From Amycolatopsis circi (lineage in GTDB: Bacteria; Actinomycetota; Actinomycetes; Mycobacteriales; Pseudonocardiaceae), in contig NZ_PQIA01000012.1 in assembly GCF_003385235.1 (NCBI RefSeq), forward strand, positions 62,001 through 126,000: a stretch of 64,000 nucleotides of DNA. The letters run 5' to 3'. Position 1 is the stretch's first letter. Each line of letters begins with the position of its first letter. The notes under the pieces were generated by a model. It searched no databases and was not told the origin of the DNA. It saw only the letters and a program-made list of their open reading frames with translations. Below are positions 15,989 through 24,562 of the stretch, one piece after another. The position numbers and the translations under genes were made by a program.

Positions 15989-16393
15989 TCAAACAGCCAG
16001 CTCCGCCAACGATTCCCGCAGTTTCCCCGCCACCTCAACCGGCCGCCGAGGCTCGCGATCAACGAAGACGTGCACGAAATGCCCCTCCGCTACCAAGGTT
16101 TCCGAGGCCGTGTACATCCCGATCTCGTACCGCACGCTCGACCGCCCGAGGTGCGCCACCCGCAGTCCGATCCGCAGAGTATCCGGGAACGAAACCGAGG
16201 CGTGGTAAGCACAATGCGACTCCACGCACAGCCCGATCACCGGCCCGGACTCGATGTCGAGGCCGCCGCGTTCGATCAGCCAGGTGTTGATGACGGTGTC
16301 CATCAGCGAGTAATGCACCACGTTGTTCACGTGGCCGTAGACGTCGTTGTCCTTCCACCGCAACGGAACCGTCTGCCAATGCGGGTAGTTCAC
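15989..16393 (-). CDS. Acyl-CoA thioesterase, 4HBT family
   Basis: 134 residues of hotdog fold. RWKDNDVYGHVNNVVHYSLMD contains the Asp of the 4HBT active site, and FVHVFVDREPRRPV closes the domain. It hydrolyses acyl-CoA, substrate unknown. The GTG at 16393 overlaps the stop of the transhydrogenase gene (GTGA), so the two are co-translated and possibly work on one short-chain acid pathway. It ends next to the convergent WYL gene. Confidence 0.85.
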   Translation of the reverse strand: MNYPHWQTVPLRWKDNDVYGHVNNVVHYSLMDTVINTWLIERGGLDIESGPVIGLCVESHCAYHASVSFPDTLRIGLRVAHLGRSSVRYEIGMYTASETLVAEGHFVHVFVDREPRRPVEVAGKLRESLAELAV

Positions 16394-17670
16394 CACAGCT
16401 GCACCGAGTCCCGCAGAATTCCCGCCAGGTCCTTTTCGGACGGTGTACGCGGCGCCGTGGCCAGCAACCGTTGCTGCTTCAGCGTTCCCTCCACTAGAGA
16501 GTCCACATCGGACTCCTTGTAGCCGACCGCGCCGATCCCGGCGGGCAGGCCGATCTCGCGCATCAGCATGGTCAGCACGGCGGGAAGGTGATCGGCGAAG
16601 TCGCCGGACCATTCGAAATCCGGGGCCAGCAGCCGGGCGACGCGCTGGTGGCGTTCCGGGTTCGCGGAGAAGGTAAACCGGAACGCTGCGGGCGCGGTGA
16701 GCGAGACGGCCATGCCGTGCGGCACCATCGCTTCGTCGCCGGGGTAGCCGTCGGGGTGGAAATCCCGGACCTGCCCGGCGATCGGGTACGCGTTGGCGTG
16801 CGGGATGTGCACGCCGGCGTTGCCGAAGCCGAGCCCGGCGAACGTCGCGGCCAGCGCCATCGCCTCGCGCGCGGCCAGGTCGTCGCCGTCGCGGACCGCG
16901 GCGGGCAGCGCCCACGACAGCAGTTGCAGCGACTTCTCCGCGAACATGTCCGCCAGCGGATTCGACCCGCAGTACGGCACGCGCTCCTCCGGCCGCTTCC
17001 GGCCGAACTCGGTGTAGGGCTTGGCGGTGTAGCTCTCCGCGGCGTGGCACAGGATGTCCATCCCGCTCGCCGCGGTGACCCCGGCCGGCTGGCTGACCGT
17101 GAGCCGCGGGTCCACGACGGCCAGCGTCGGACGCAGCCGCAGGTGGCTGATCCCGCTCTTCACCCGCAGCGACAGCACGTCCAGCACGCACACCGTGGTG
17201 CTCTCGGACCCGGTTCCGGTCGTCGTCGGCGCCGCGACCAGCGGTTTCAACGGGTTCGCCGGTGCGCGGCCGCCGCCGACCGGCGCGTTGACGTAGTCCA
17301 TCAGTTCGCCGTCGTTGCTGGTCAGCAGGTTGGCGGCCTTCGCGGTGTCGATGCTGGAGCCGCCGCCGACCGCCACGAAAGCGTCGTACGGGCCGGTGCC
17401 GCGGGCGAAGTCCACGGCCTTCTGCATGCTGACGTCGGTGGGTTCGACGTGCACTCCGTCGAAGGTCTCGGCAGCGATCCCATAGCCGCGGATGCCTTCG
17501 GCGAGCCGCTCCGGCCACCCCGTCGCGGCGACGACCGGGTCGGTGACGACGAGCACGCGGCGCGCGCCGAACTGGGTCAGATCGTATCCGATCTCGTCGC
17601 TTGCGCCCGTTCCGTATTTGAGCGCCGGAGCCCCATAAGTGAAAACAGTCTCATGTTCGGCGGATGTCAT
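16390..17670 (-). CDS. Iron-type alcohol dehydrogenase, hydroxyacid-oxoacid transhydrogenase-like
   Basis: 426 residues. YGAPALKYGTGASDEIGYDL, VAVGGGSSIDTAKAANLL, PTTTGTGSE and the metal-site histidines in CHAAE, HIPHANAYP and VPHGMAVSL place it with the ADHFE1 type of iron-containing dehydrogenases, which couple 4-hydroxybutyrate oxidation to 2-oxoglutarate reduction. ATG 17670 is chosen because GGGAGGA lies six bases upstream; the frame stays open to 17760 but without such support. It heads an operon with a thioesterase and is divergent from a ThDP enzyme. Confidence 0.82.
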   Translation of the reverse strand: MTSAEHETVFTYGAPALKYGTGASDEIGYDLTQFGARRVLVVTDPVVAATGWPERLAEGIRGYGIAAETFDGVHVEPTDVSMQKAVDFARGTGPYDAFVAVGGGSSIDTAKAANLLTSNDGELMDYVNAPVGGGRAPANPLKPLVAAPTTTGTGSESTTVCVLDVLSLRVKSGISHLRLRPTLAVVDPRLTVSQPAGVTAASGMDILCHAAESYTAKPYTEFGRKRPEERVPYCGSNPLADMFAEKSLQLLSWALPAAVRDGDDLAAREAMALAATFAGLGFGNAGVHIPHANAYPIAGQVRDFHPDGYPGDEAMVPHGMAVSLTAPAAFRFTFSANPERHQRVARLLAPDFEWSGDFADHLPAVLTMLMREIGLPAGIGAVGYKESDVDSLVEGTLKQQRLLATAPRTPSEKDLAGILRDSVQLW

Positions 17671-17794
17671 GACGGCGTCCTCCCAACTGGTGGGCAGCGC
17701 GATCCGGCAATCGGCACAATCCCGCGGCGAGTTGTTCAAGATCACTTGACGCCGGTTCACGGTGCCGCCCTAAGCTCTCCTCATTAGATACCAA

Positions 17795-19438
17795 GTGGGA
17801 ACCACCGTCGCGCAAACGGCCGTACGCGTCTTGAACGAGGCCCGGGTCCGCCGGGTGTACGCGGTCGTCGGCGAGTCGTTCCTGGAATTGCTCGACGCGC
17901 TCCGCCGCGAGCGCGACGTCACGCTCGTTTCGGCCCGTCACGATTCGGGCGCCGCCTTCATGGCCGAGGCCGAGGGCAAGCTCACCGAACGCCCCGCCGT
18001 GCTGCTCGCGAGCCGCGGCCCGAGCGCCGCCGCGCTGGTCATGGGCGTGCAGACGGCGTACCAGGACGAGACGCCGATGGTGGTGCTGCTCGAAACCCCG
18101 GCGCTCGACCCGGTGCTCACCGGCGAGGTCCCGACGTCCGATTCGACCGGGATGTTCGAGAAAATCGCCAAATGGTGCGTCCGCGCGGACGACCCCGACG
18201 AGGTGCCGCATCTCCTCGCCGAAGGCCTCGCCCGCTGTCGCGAAGGACGGCCGGGTCCGGTCGTCATCGGCGTGCCGAGCGACGCGTGGGGAGTGCCGTA
18301 CGACTCGGCCAAACCGGTGGCGAAGGTTCGCCCGCCGGTCACCGGAACGCTGGGCCGTTCGGCTGAAGCTGTAGCGGGCCTGGTGGACGAAGCGCGCTAT
18401 CCGGTGGTCATCGTCGGCGGGCGCGCGCGGTCGGCGCGGGACGAGCTGATCGCGGTGGCGGACGAGCTGGCGCTCCCGGTGTACAACGCTTTCCGCCGCC
18501 AGGACGCTTTCCCGGAGAACCACGCGCGCTACGCCGGACATCTCGGTCTCGGCATTCCGGCGCGCCAGCTCGACGCGCTCGAACGAGCGGACCTCGTGCT
18601 CGCGCTCGGCACCCAGCTCGACGAGGTCACGACGCAGGGCTTCCGCTATCCGACTCCACAGCAGACGCTTGTCCTTGTCGGCACTGGCATCGACGAACAG
18701 CGCCGCCGCGGCCTGACGTTCCGTGTGGACACTGAGGTCGAGCCGTTCCTGAAGGAGCTGCGCGCGATCGCTTCGCCGCGTACGCGCAGAGCGTCGGCCG
18801 CGAACGCCGCCGTACACACCTTCATGACACCGCCGAACACAAGCAACAACACTCGCGTACATCCGGTCGACGTCGTGCGCGCGCTGCGAAAGCTCGCGCC
18901 AGAGGACACCATCGTCACAAGTGACGCTGGCAACTTCGCGCAGTTCATGCATCGCTACTGGTGCTTCACCGCTCCGCGCAGCCAGCTCGGTCCGAGCAAC
19001 GCGGCGATGGGGTACGCGGTCCCTGCGGCGGTCGCGGCCAAGCTCGCCGAGCCGCGGCGCACTGTGGTCGCGATGGTCGGCGACGCGGGCACGCTCATGA
19101 CAGGGCAAGAGATCGAGACCGCTGTGCGTTACCGAGCGCCGGTGATGGTGGTCGTCTTCCAGAACGGCTTGCACGGGCCCCTCGCGATGCATCAGGCGCG
19201 TACGCACGGACGGCTGTCCGGAGTGACCATCCCGCTGACTGATTTCGCGTCGTGGGCGCGCGGGCTCGGCGCGGCGGGGTACACGGTGGACGATCGCGAG
19301 CGGCTTGAGCCGATCATCGCGAGCGCGCTCGTCCGGCAGCGGCCGTGCGTGATCGACGTGCGAACCGACCCGGACGTGGTGACCCCGGATGTGCGGCTGA
19401 GCACGCTTCTCGGTGCCCCGCGACCTTCCGGGACCTGA
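17795..19438 (+). CDS. ThDP-dependent enzyme, acetolactate-synthase-like
   Basis: 547 residues in the three-domain order PYR, central NAD/FAD-fold, PP. The PP domain has the cofactor motif GDAGTLMTGQEIETAVRY..VVVFQNG. In the PYR domain the usual RHE motif, whose Glu activates ThDP, reads RHDSGAAFMAEAEG, so Asp replaces Glu. This makes the reaction uncertain: it could be a decarboxylase or lyase on 2-oxo acids with altered chemistry. GTG 17795 is the likely start. It is divergent from the transhydrogenase, so it may share its substrates. Confidence 0.78.
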   Translation: MGTTVAQTAVRVLNEARVRRVYAVVGESFLELLDALRRERDVTLVSARHDSGAAFMAEAEGKLTERPAVLLASRGPSAAALVMGVQTAYQDETPMVVLLETPALDPVLTGEVPTSDSTGMFEKIAKWCVRADDPDEVPHLLAEGLARCREGRPGPVVIGVPSDAWGVPYDSAKPVAKVRPPVTGTLGRSAEAVAGLVDEARYPVVIVGGRARSARDELIAVADELALPVYNAFRRQDAFPENHARYAGHLGLGIPARQLDALERADLVLALGTQLDEVTTQGFRYPTPQQTLVLVGTGIDEQRRRGLTFRVDTEVEPFLKELRAIASPRTRRASAANAAVHTFMTPPNTSNNTRVHPVDVVRALRKLAPEDTIVTSDAGNFAQFMHRYWCFTAPRSQLGPSNAAMGYAVPAAVAAKLAEPRRTVVAMVGDAGTLMTGQEIETAVRYRAPVMVVVFQNGLHGPLAMHQARTHGRLSGVTIPLTDFASWARGLGAAGYTVDDRERLEPIIASALVRQRPCVIDVRTDPDVVTPDVRLSTLLGAPRPSGT

Positions 19439-19734
19439 AATCTTCCTGAGAACACAGGGAAACGCCGGGAATGTTCGGTAGCTGCCGGGGGTTGGCTCAG
19501 GTAACCTGACGGTGTTCCCGGGGTTCGGCATCCGGACCCGGTTCGCCCAGTCAGGTTCGGCTGGCGTTCGGTTGGGGAAATTCCCGGGTGGACACGCTCC
19601 CCGGCTCGGTTCGCGGCCCATCGGCGCGTTTCAGGGGTGGGGACAACCGGTTTCGGCCGGATTTTGTCGGTGCCGGATGGCACCATCGCGGTCATCCCCC
19701 GCTTGGCGCGGGGAAGGAACGAGGGGAGTTCGTC
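19439..19734. other. Gap without a gene
   Basis: 296 bases between the ThDP gene and the next small gene. I see no credible reading frame and no hairpin with a T-run. A GGTAACCTGA stretch near 19499 may mark a promoter. Confidence 0.4.
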
Positions 19735-20010
19735 ATGGCCGACGAAAAGGACGGGAAATCCCGTACCGCCACGGCGACGGCTCGCGGCCGGGCCCGGTCC
19801 GCGCGGGCCGGTGCGCTGGTGTCCGTAGTGCGCGAGGAGCCGGAACACGGCGAGGTCGCCGAGGTGCCTGCCCAGAACCGGTCCGGAGTGGTTCCGGTGC
19901 AGTTCAGCGCCAGCTCGGAGGCCCACGACGTAGCCGTGGCCGCGCCCGACCAGGGCGCTGAGTGGCGCTCGCCGTTCGGCGCGCCGCTCCGCCAGGCCAG
20001 CGGGGAGTGA
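19735..20010 (+). CDS. Small hypothetical protein
   Basis: 91 residues beginning MADEKDGKSRTATATARGRARSARAG, with GAGGGGAG nine bases upstream of the ATG. Charged and Ala-rich with no hydrophobic segment, probably disordered. No family recognised. It precedes the cold-shock gene but is separated from it by that gene's long leader. Confidence 0.6.
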   Translation: MADEKDGKSRTATATARGRARSARAGALVSVVREEPEHGEVAEVPAQNRSGVVPVQFSASSEAHDVAVAAPDQGAEWRSPFGAPLRQASGE

Positions 20011-20088
20011 TCCGGTCAAGCGAACTGGGGTGAGTCGGCTTGTCCCGTCCCGCTCCGCTGTGCTTTACTTTCATTGGTCTCGATTTTT

Positions 20089-20119
20089 GTGTTCGTGGTA
20101 AAGCACGCTCGCAGAACTC
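20089..20119 (+). promoter_or_regulatory. Cold-shock leader element, copy 1
   Basis: GTGTTCGTGG followed by a short variable stretch and CTCGCAGAACT. The same pattern occurs before the second cold-shock gene (33372-33400), at nearly the same distance from the start codon (133 and 145 bases). GTTC/GAAC and GTG/CAC can pair, so it may be a structured RNA leader rather than a DNA site. Confidence 0.6.
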
Positions 20120-20221
20120 AGCGGGCGTGGTCTTCCTCTTCGAGGAACGCATCTCGCCCGTGTCTGGGCCCAGGACGTCGGTCGGCTTCCTGTTTTGGTG
20201 TTATGTATGGAGATTGTTTAG

Positions 20222-20425
20222 ATGACTGAGGGCACCGTGAAGTGGTTCAACTCCGAGAAGGGGTTCGGCTTCATCACTCCCGACAACGGCGGCGGCGACG
20301 TCTTCGTTCACTACAGCGAGATCCAGGGCAACGGTTTCCGTACCCTCGAGGAGAACGCTCGCGTATCGTTCGAGATCGGCCAGGGCCAGAAGGGCCCGCA
20401 GGCCACGTCGGTCAACCTGATCTGA
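20222..20425 (+). CDS. cspA: Cold-shock protein (CspA family)
   Basis: 67 residues, a complete cold-shock domain: [15 protein letters not shown] carries RNP1, DVFVHYSEI carries RNP2. It binds single-stranded RNA and DNA and melts mRNA structure. A long leader (about 140 bases) with an element shared with the second csp gene suggests post-transcriptional control. A strong terminator follows at 20447. Confidence 0.96.
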   Translation: MTEGTVKWFNSEKGFGFITPDNGGGDVFVHYSEIQGNGFRTLEENARVSFEIGQGQKGPQATSVNLI

Positions 20426-20446
20426 CCTGCGTCTGATCGCTAAGTC

Positions 20447-20477
20447 GCCACCACTCCCGGTTCCGGGGGTGGTGGCT
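20447..20477 (+). terminator. Terminator after cspA
   Basis: GCCACCACTCCCGG pairs with CCGGGGGTGGTGGC across a two-base loop, followed by TTCTTTCGTCT. It ends the cspA transcript. Confidence 0.85.
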
Positions 20478-20615
20478 TCTTTCGTCTCGGCGACCGGAGC
20501 GCCGCCGAGACCGTCTCACCATGCGGATCCTGTTGCCCGGCAAGGCTTTCTGTGCTTGACCGGCCATTGTGGATCACCCGATCGTGGCCAGTCCGGGGCT
20601 CGTAGGCTCGCGGAC

Positions 20616-20837
20616 ATGAGCGAAAACACTTATCTCGTCACCGGGATGTCCTGCGGCCACTGCGCGCAGTCGGTCACCGAGGAACTCACCGAGGTGCCCG
20701 GGGTCGAGAACGTGACCGTCGACGTCGAAACCGGCCATGTGACGGTCCGCAGCGCCGATGCTCTCGACGAGACGGCCGTCCGCGCCGCCGTCGAGGAAGC
20801 CGGGTACACCTACGAAGGGCTTGCTTCTCTCGTTTGA
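20616..20837 (+). CDS. copZ: Copper chaperone, HMA domain (CopZ-like)
   Basis: 73 residues, a single heavy-metal-associated domain. GMSCGHCAQSV contains the CxxC copper site, and VTVDVETGHVTV and GYTYEGL complete the ferredoxin-like fold. It carries Cu(I), usually to a P-type ATPase, but no such ATPase is next to it here. ATG 20616 is chosen as the family start; the frame is open further upstream without support. Confidence 0.88.
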   Translation: MSENTYLVTGMSCGHCAQSVTEELTEVPGVENVTVDVETGHVTVRSADALDETAVRAAVEEAGYTYEGLASLV

Positions 20838-20981
20838 ACGATCGGTAGCCACCCGAGAACCCAGGGTAGGCTCTGGCCGGCGTGGAGGCACGGCCGATGC
20901 AACGTCCGTGCAACCCTTTCCTCCGCGCGGCCGCACGCGTGTGCTGGTCCCCTGGCGGCAGCAGACTTGGGGGGATGCCCG

Positions 20982-22037
20982 ATGGGGGCAGTCGTTGCGG
21001 GAATCGTGGCGAATCCGGCGTCCGGACAGGACATCCGAAGACTCGTCACGCAGGCGTCGGCCTTCCCGGTCGAGGAGAAGGCCAACCTGGTGCGCCGGCT
21101 GCTGTCGGCGTTCGCGGTGACCGGCGTCGAACGCGTGCTGCTCTCCACCGACCTCGGCGGCATCTCCGCCGCCGTGCTGCGCGACCTCGGCCGCGACCCG
21201 TTGCCTGAGGTGCAGTTCTGCGACGAGGACACGCTCACTGGCACCGCGCAGGACACCGTCAACGCGGTGCACCGGATGGTCGACGCCGGGGCCGGCGTGA
21301 TCGTGTGCCTCGGCGGCGACGGCACCGCGCGGGTCGCCGCGAAGGCGTGCGGCGACGTGCCGCTGCTCGCGCTGCCGACCGGCACCAACAACGCGTTCCC
21401 GCAGGCAGGCGAGGCCACGGTGGCCGGGCTGGCCGCCGGGATGGTCGCGAGCGGCCAGGTCGACGCCGACCTCGTGACCCAGCGGGTCAGCATGCTTGAG
21501 GTCGTGACGAAGAACCGCCGCGAGATCGCGCTGGTGGACGTCGCGGTCTCGATGAACAAACACGTCGGCGCGAAGGCGCTCTGGGATCCCACCGCACTCA
21601 CCGAGCTGTACTGCACCTTCGCCGAGCCGGACGGCATTGGCCTGTCGAGCATCGCCGGACAGCTGTGTCCGAGTTCTCGTTCCAGCGCGGATGGAGTAGC
21701 GCTTCAGCTTGGTCCGGTCGAAAGTTCCGCGTACGTGGTGCACGCCGCGATCGCGCCCGGCGTGGTGCGTCCAGTCGGCGTACGCGGCTGGGGAGTGCTG
21801 CGTCCCGGCGTACGCGTCGACCTTGCCGCAGGTGGCGGCGTTATCGCGGTAGACGGAGAACGCGAGCTGGAGCTGAAAAACGGCGAAGGCGCGTACGTAG
21901 AACTGCGCGCCGACGGCCCGTGGTGCGTCGACGTACGCGCCGCAATGGCCGAAGCCGCAACCCAGGGGTTGCTGCGCAGCGCCGCGACAAGCGGAACCGG
22001 CGAGAAAGGCCGAAGCCACGGTCGCTGCGCTGGCTGA
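20982..22037 (+). CDS. ATP-NAD kinase family protein (AcoX-like)
   Basis: 351 residues. CLGGDGTARV is the GGDG motif of NAD kinases, followed by LPTGTNNAFP. Length and architecture fit the AcoX branch, found in acetoin operons, though no acetoin genes are near. It may phosphorylate NAD or a related substrate. ATG 20982 has GGGGGG seven bases upstream. The C-terminal half is beta-rich. A short hydrophobic-free protein, so cytoplasmic. Confidence 0.75.
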   Translation: MGAVVAGIVANPASGQDIRRLVTQASAFPVEEKANLVRRLLSAFAVTGVERVLLSTDLGGISAAVLRDLGRDPLPEVQFCDEDTLTGTAQDTVNAVHRMVDAGAGVIVCLGGDGTARVAAKACGDVPLLALPTGTNNAFPQAGEATVAGLAAGMVASGQVDADLVTQRVSMLEVVTKNRREIALVDVAVSMNKHVGAKALWDPTALTELYCTFAEPDGIGLSSIAGQLCPSSRSSADGVALQLGPVESSAYVVHAAIAPGVVRPVGVRGWGVLRPGVRVDLAAGGGVIAVDGERELELKNGEGAYVELRADGPWCVDVRAAMAEAATQGLLRSAATSGTGEKGRSHGRCAG

Positions 22038-22128
22038 GATCACGTGCAGGTGACACCTTCCGGGTGTCGTTCGCTGCGACTTGCCCGACCGGCTACCTTC
22101 TGCGAGTGGCACACGGGGAGGATCGGGG

Positions 22129-23517
22129 ATGAGCAGCACTGCGACGCGGCCGGAAACGACTGCCGAGCCCCCACCGGAGGAATTTCGGGGCCGCAGCGGA
22201 ATCGCCGGGCTGCTGGACCTGCCCGGGCAGGCGGTGCGCGCGGTCGTCAGATCCACGACCACCACGCCCGGCAAGCTGTCGCTGATCGCGGTCGCGCTGG
22301 TGCTGCTGTCGCTGGTGGCCGGGCTCGTCGGCGTCTTGTCCGTGAAGGACAAGGACAACACGATCAACGGCCTGATCGAGCACCGCGAACCGCTCGCGGC
22401 GGCCGCGCAGCAGGTGTTCCGCTCGCTGTCGGACGCGGACGCCACCGCGGCCAGCGCTTTCCTTTCCGTCGGAACCGAACCGCCCGCGCTGCGGAAGCGG
22501 TACGAGCAGGACATCGCGGAAGCGGGATCCGCGCTCGCCCGCGCCGCGTCGGACACCACCGAGGTCGGCGACGCCGCCCACCAGGTGGACATCCTGAACC
22601 AGAAGGTCCCGGTCTACACCGGGATCGTCGAGACCGCGCGGGCGAACAACCGGCAGGGTTTCCCGTCCGGTGCTTCGTATCTGCGCGAGGCTTCGCAGCT
22701 GATGCGTTCGACGATCCTGCCCGCCGCGGACGCGCTCTACCGCGCGCACACCCAGAAGCTTTCCGACGAGCAGGACAGCAGCAGCGACGTGCCGTGGGCG
22801 GCCGTCGCGCTGGTCCTCGTGCTCCTCGCGGCGCTCGTGGTCGCGCAGATCTACTTGACCCGTCGGACGAACCGCGTGCTGAACATCGGGCTGCTCGTGG
22901 CCACCGGCTGCATCGTGCTGTCGCTGCTGTGGGGCGCGGTCGCGCTTGTCGTGCAGGGCAGTCTCGTCGCGACCGGGCGCACCGACGGCACGTCGCAGGT
23001 CGACATCCTGGTGCGGGCCCGGATCTATGCGCTGCAGGCACGTGCCGACGAAACCCTCACGCTGGTCGCGCGCGGCGACGGCGGCGCGTACGAGCAGCAG
23101 TTCATCAAGCTGGCCGAGAACCTCGTCGGCGCCGACGGCAAGGGCGGACTGCTCGGCCAGGCGCGAGACCTCGCGTCCGGCACCGCGGGCGAGAAGAAGA
23201 TCGAAGCGGCGGAACAGGCCGCGCGCGAATGGTCGCTGGCCCACCTTCAGGTGCGCCGCCTCGACGACGGCGGGCAGTACCAGGAGGCGGTGGACTTCGC
23301 GACGAGCGTGAGCCCGAACAGCGCCGCCGCCGCGTTCGCCCGGCTCGACACGAACCTCCAGGCCGCGATCGACGTCTGCCGTCAGGAATTCCTCGACAGC
23401 ACCAGATCCGGCGACAACGCGCTCACCGCACTCGCGGCGGGCGTCGGCGTGCTGTCGGTGCTCGCCGCGGGCGGCATCACAGTCGGCGTGCGAGAGAGAC
23501 TGAGGGAGTACCGGTGA
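22129..23517 (+). CDS. glnX: GlnX-like membrane sensor
   Basis: 462 residues with four membrane segments: LSLIAVALVLLSLVAGLVGVL (about 45-65), one near 225, one near 265 and a last one near the C-terminus. Two extracytoplasmic helical domains lie between them. In mycobacteria and corynebacteria GlnX passes the amino-acid signal from the lipoprotein GlnH to the kinase PknG, and the three genes lie in this order here. ATG 22129 has GGGGAGGAT upstream. The stop overlaps the glnH start. Confidence 0.88.
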   Translation: MSSTATRPETTAEPPPEEFRGRSGIAGLLDLPGQAVRAVVRSTTTTPGKLSLIAVALVLLSLVAGLVGVLSVKDKDNTINGLIEHREPLAAAAQQVFRSLSDADATAASAFLSVGTEPPALRKRYEQDIAEAGSALARAASDTTEVGDAAHQVDILNQKVPVYTGIVETARANNRQGFPSGASYLREASQLMRSTILPAADALYRAHTQKLSDEQDSSSDVPWAAVALVLVLLAALVVAQIYLTRRTNRVLNIGLLVATGCIVLSLLWGAVALVVQGSLVATGRTDGTSQVDILVRARIYALQARADETLTLVARGDGGAYEQQFIKLAENLVGADGKGGLLGQARDLASGTAGEKKIEAAEQAAREWSLAHLQVRRLDDGGQYQEAVDFATSVSPNSAAAAFARLDTNLQAAIDVCRQEFLDSTRSGDNALTALAAGVGVLSVLAAGGITVGVRERLREYR

Positions 23518-24479
23518 TTCGGTCGCGGCACTTCATCAGGACCGCCGTTCTCGGGGTGGTCGCGGTTCTCGCCGCCGCCTGCGGGACGGCGAGCCAGTCG
23601 ATGGAGGCCGCGCCGGTCACCGACGCGGCTTGGCCGACCCCGGCGGGCGTCGGCGGCCCGGACGCCGCGGCCGGCGGAGATTCCGACACCAGCTGCAACC
23701 CGCTCGCCAGCCTCGCTCCGAATGGTCTGGACACCTCCGGGCCCAGCCTGCAGAAGATCAAACAGCGCGGGAAACTCATCGCGGGCGTCGACCAGACGAC
23801 CTACCTCTTCGGCTTCCGGAATCCGAAGACCGGCAAGCTCGAAGGCTTCGACATCGACCTGGTCAACGAGATCGCCAAAGCGATTTTCGGCTCCGACGGA
23901 CACGTGCAGTACCGGGCGATCACGTCGTCGCAGCGGGAGACGGTGCTCAAGGACCACCAGGTGGACGTGGTGGTCCGGACCTACAGCATCACCTGCGCCC
24001 GCCGGCAGCAGGTGCAGTTCTCGTCGGTGTACTACGTGGCCGGGCAGAAGATCCTGGTGCCGAAGTCGTCGAACGCGCAGTCGCTGACCGATCTCGCCGG
24101 GAAACGCGTGTGCGCGGCGGCGAAGTCGACCTCGCTCGCGAAGATCGCCACCGACCCGGCCAAACCGGTCGCGGTGTCGGTGCCGAACTGGTCGGACTGT
24201 CTCGTGATGCTGCAGCAGGGCCAGGTCGACGCGGTGTCCACCGACGACACGATCCTGGCGGGCATGGCCGCGCAGGACCCGACGGTAAAGGTCGCGGGCG
24301 ACCCGATGACCCAGGAGAATTACGGCGTCGGGATCCCGAAGGACGAGGAGGACCTGGTCCGCTTCGTGAACGCGGTGCTGGACAAGATCCGCGGCGACGG
24401 CACCTGGGCGAGCAGTTACCAGAACTGGGTCGGCGCGCGGCTGGGACCGGCGAGCCCGCCGTCCCCGCAATACAGGTGA
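23514..24479 (+). CDS. glnH: GlnH-like amino-acid-binding lipoprotein
   Basis: 321 residues, GTG start overlapping glnX by four bases. Signal peptide and lipobox VLAAAC, then a short linker, then a type II periplasmic-binding domain (SLQKIKQRGKLIAGVDQTTYLFGF.., IDLVNEIAKAIFG). The family binds aspartate and glutamate outside the cell. With GlnX it tells PknG about amino-acid supply. No ABC transporter genes accompany it, which fits a sensor rather than an importer. Confidence 0.9.
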   Translation: MIRSRHFIRTAVLGVVAVLAAACGTASQSMEAAPVTDAAWPTPAGVGGPDAAAGGDSDTSCNPLASLAPNGLDTSGPSLQKIKQRGKLIAGVDQTTYLFGFRNPKTGKLEGFDIDLVNEIAKAIFGSDGHVQYRAITSSQRETVLKDHQVDVVVRTYSITCARRQQVQFSSVYYVAGQKILVPKSSNAQSLTDLAGKRVCAAAKSTSLAKIATDPAKPVAVSVPNWSDCLVMLQQGQVDAVSTDDTILAGMAAQDPTVKVAGDPMTQENYGVGIPKDEEDLVRFVNAVLDKIRGDGTWASSYQNWVGARLGPASPPSPQYR

Positions 24480-24562
24480 CCAGGCCGGTCTCGCGGCGCC
24501 AGCGCGGCGCGAGTTGTACTTTTTGAGCGGCAGGCTTGCCGCGGGGAGTTCGGGAGGTAGTT

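Noticed and set aside
17651..19621. 656-codon minus-strand frame opposite the ThDP gene
   Set aside because: Arg/His-rich translation without domains; the plus-strand gene has cofactor motifs.
20838..20966. Riboswitch before the NAD-kinase-like gene
   Set aside because: Some stem-forming G/C-rich pieces, but no conserved core of a known class could be recognised.
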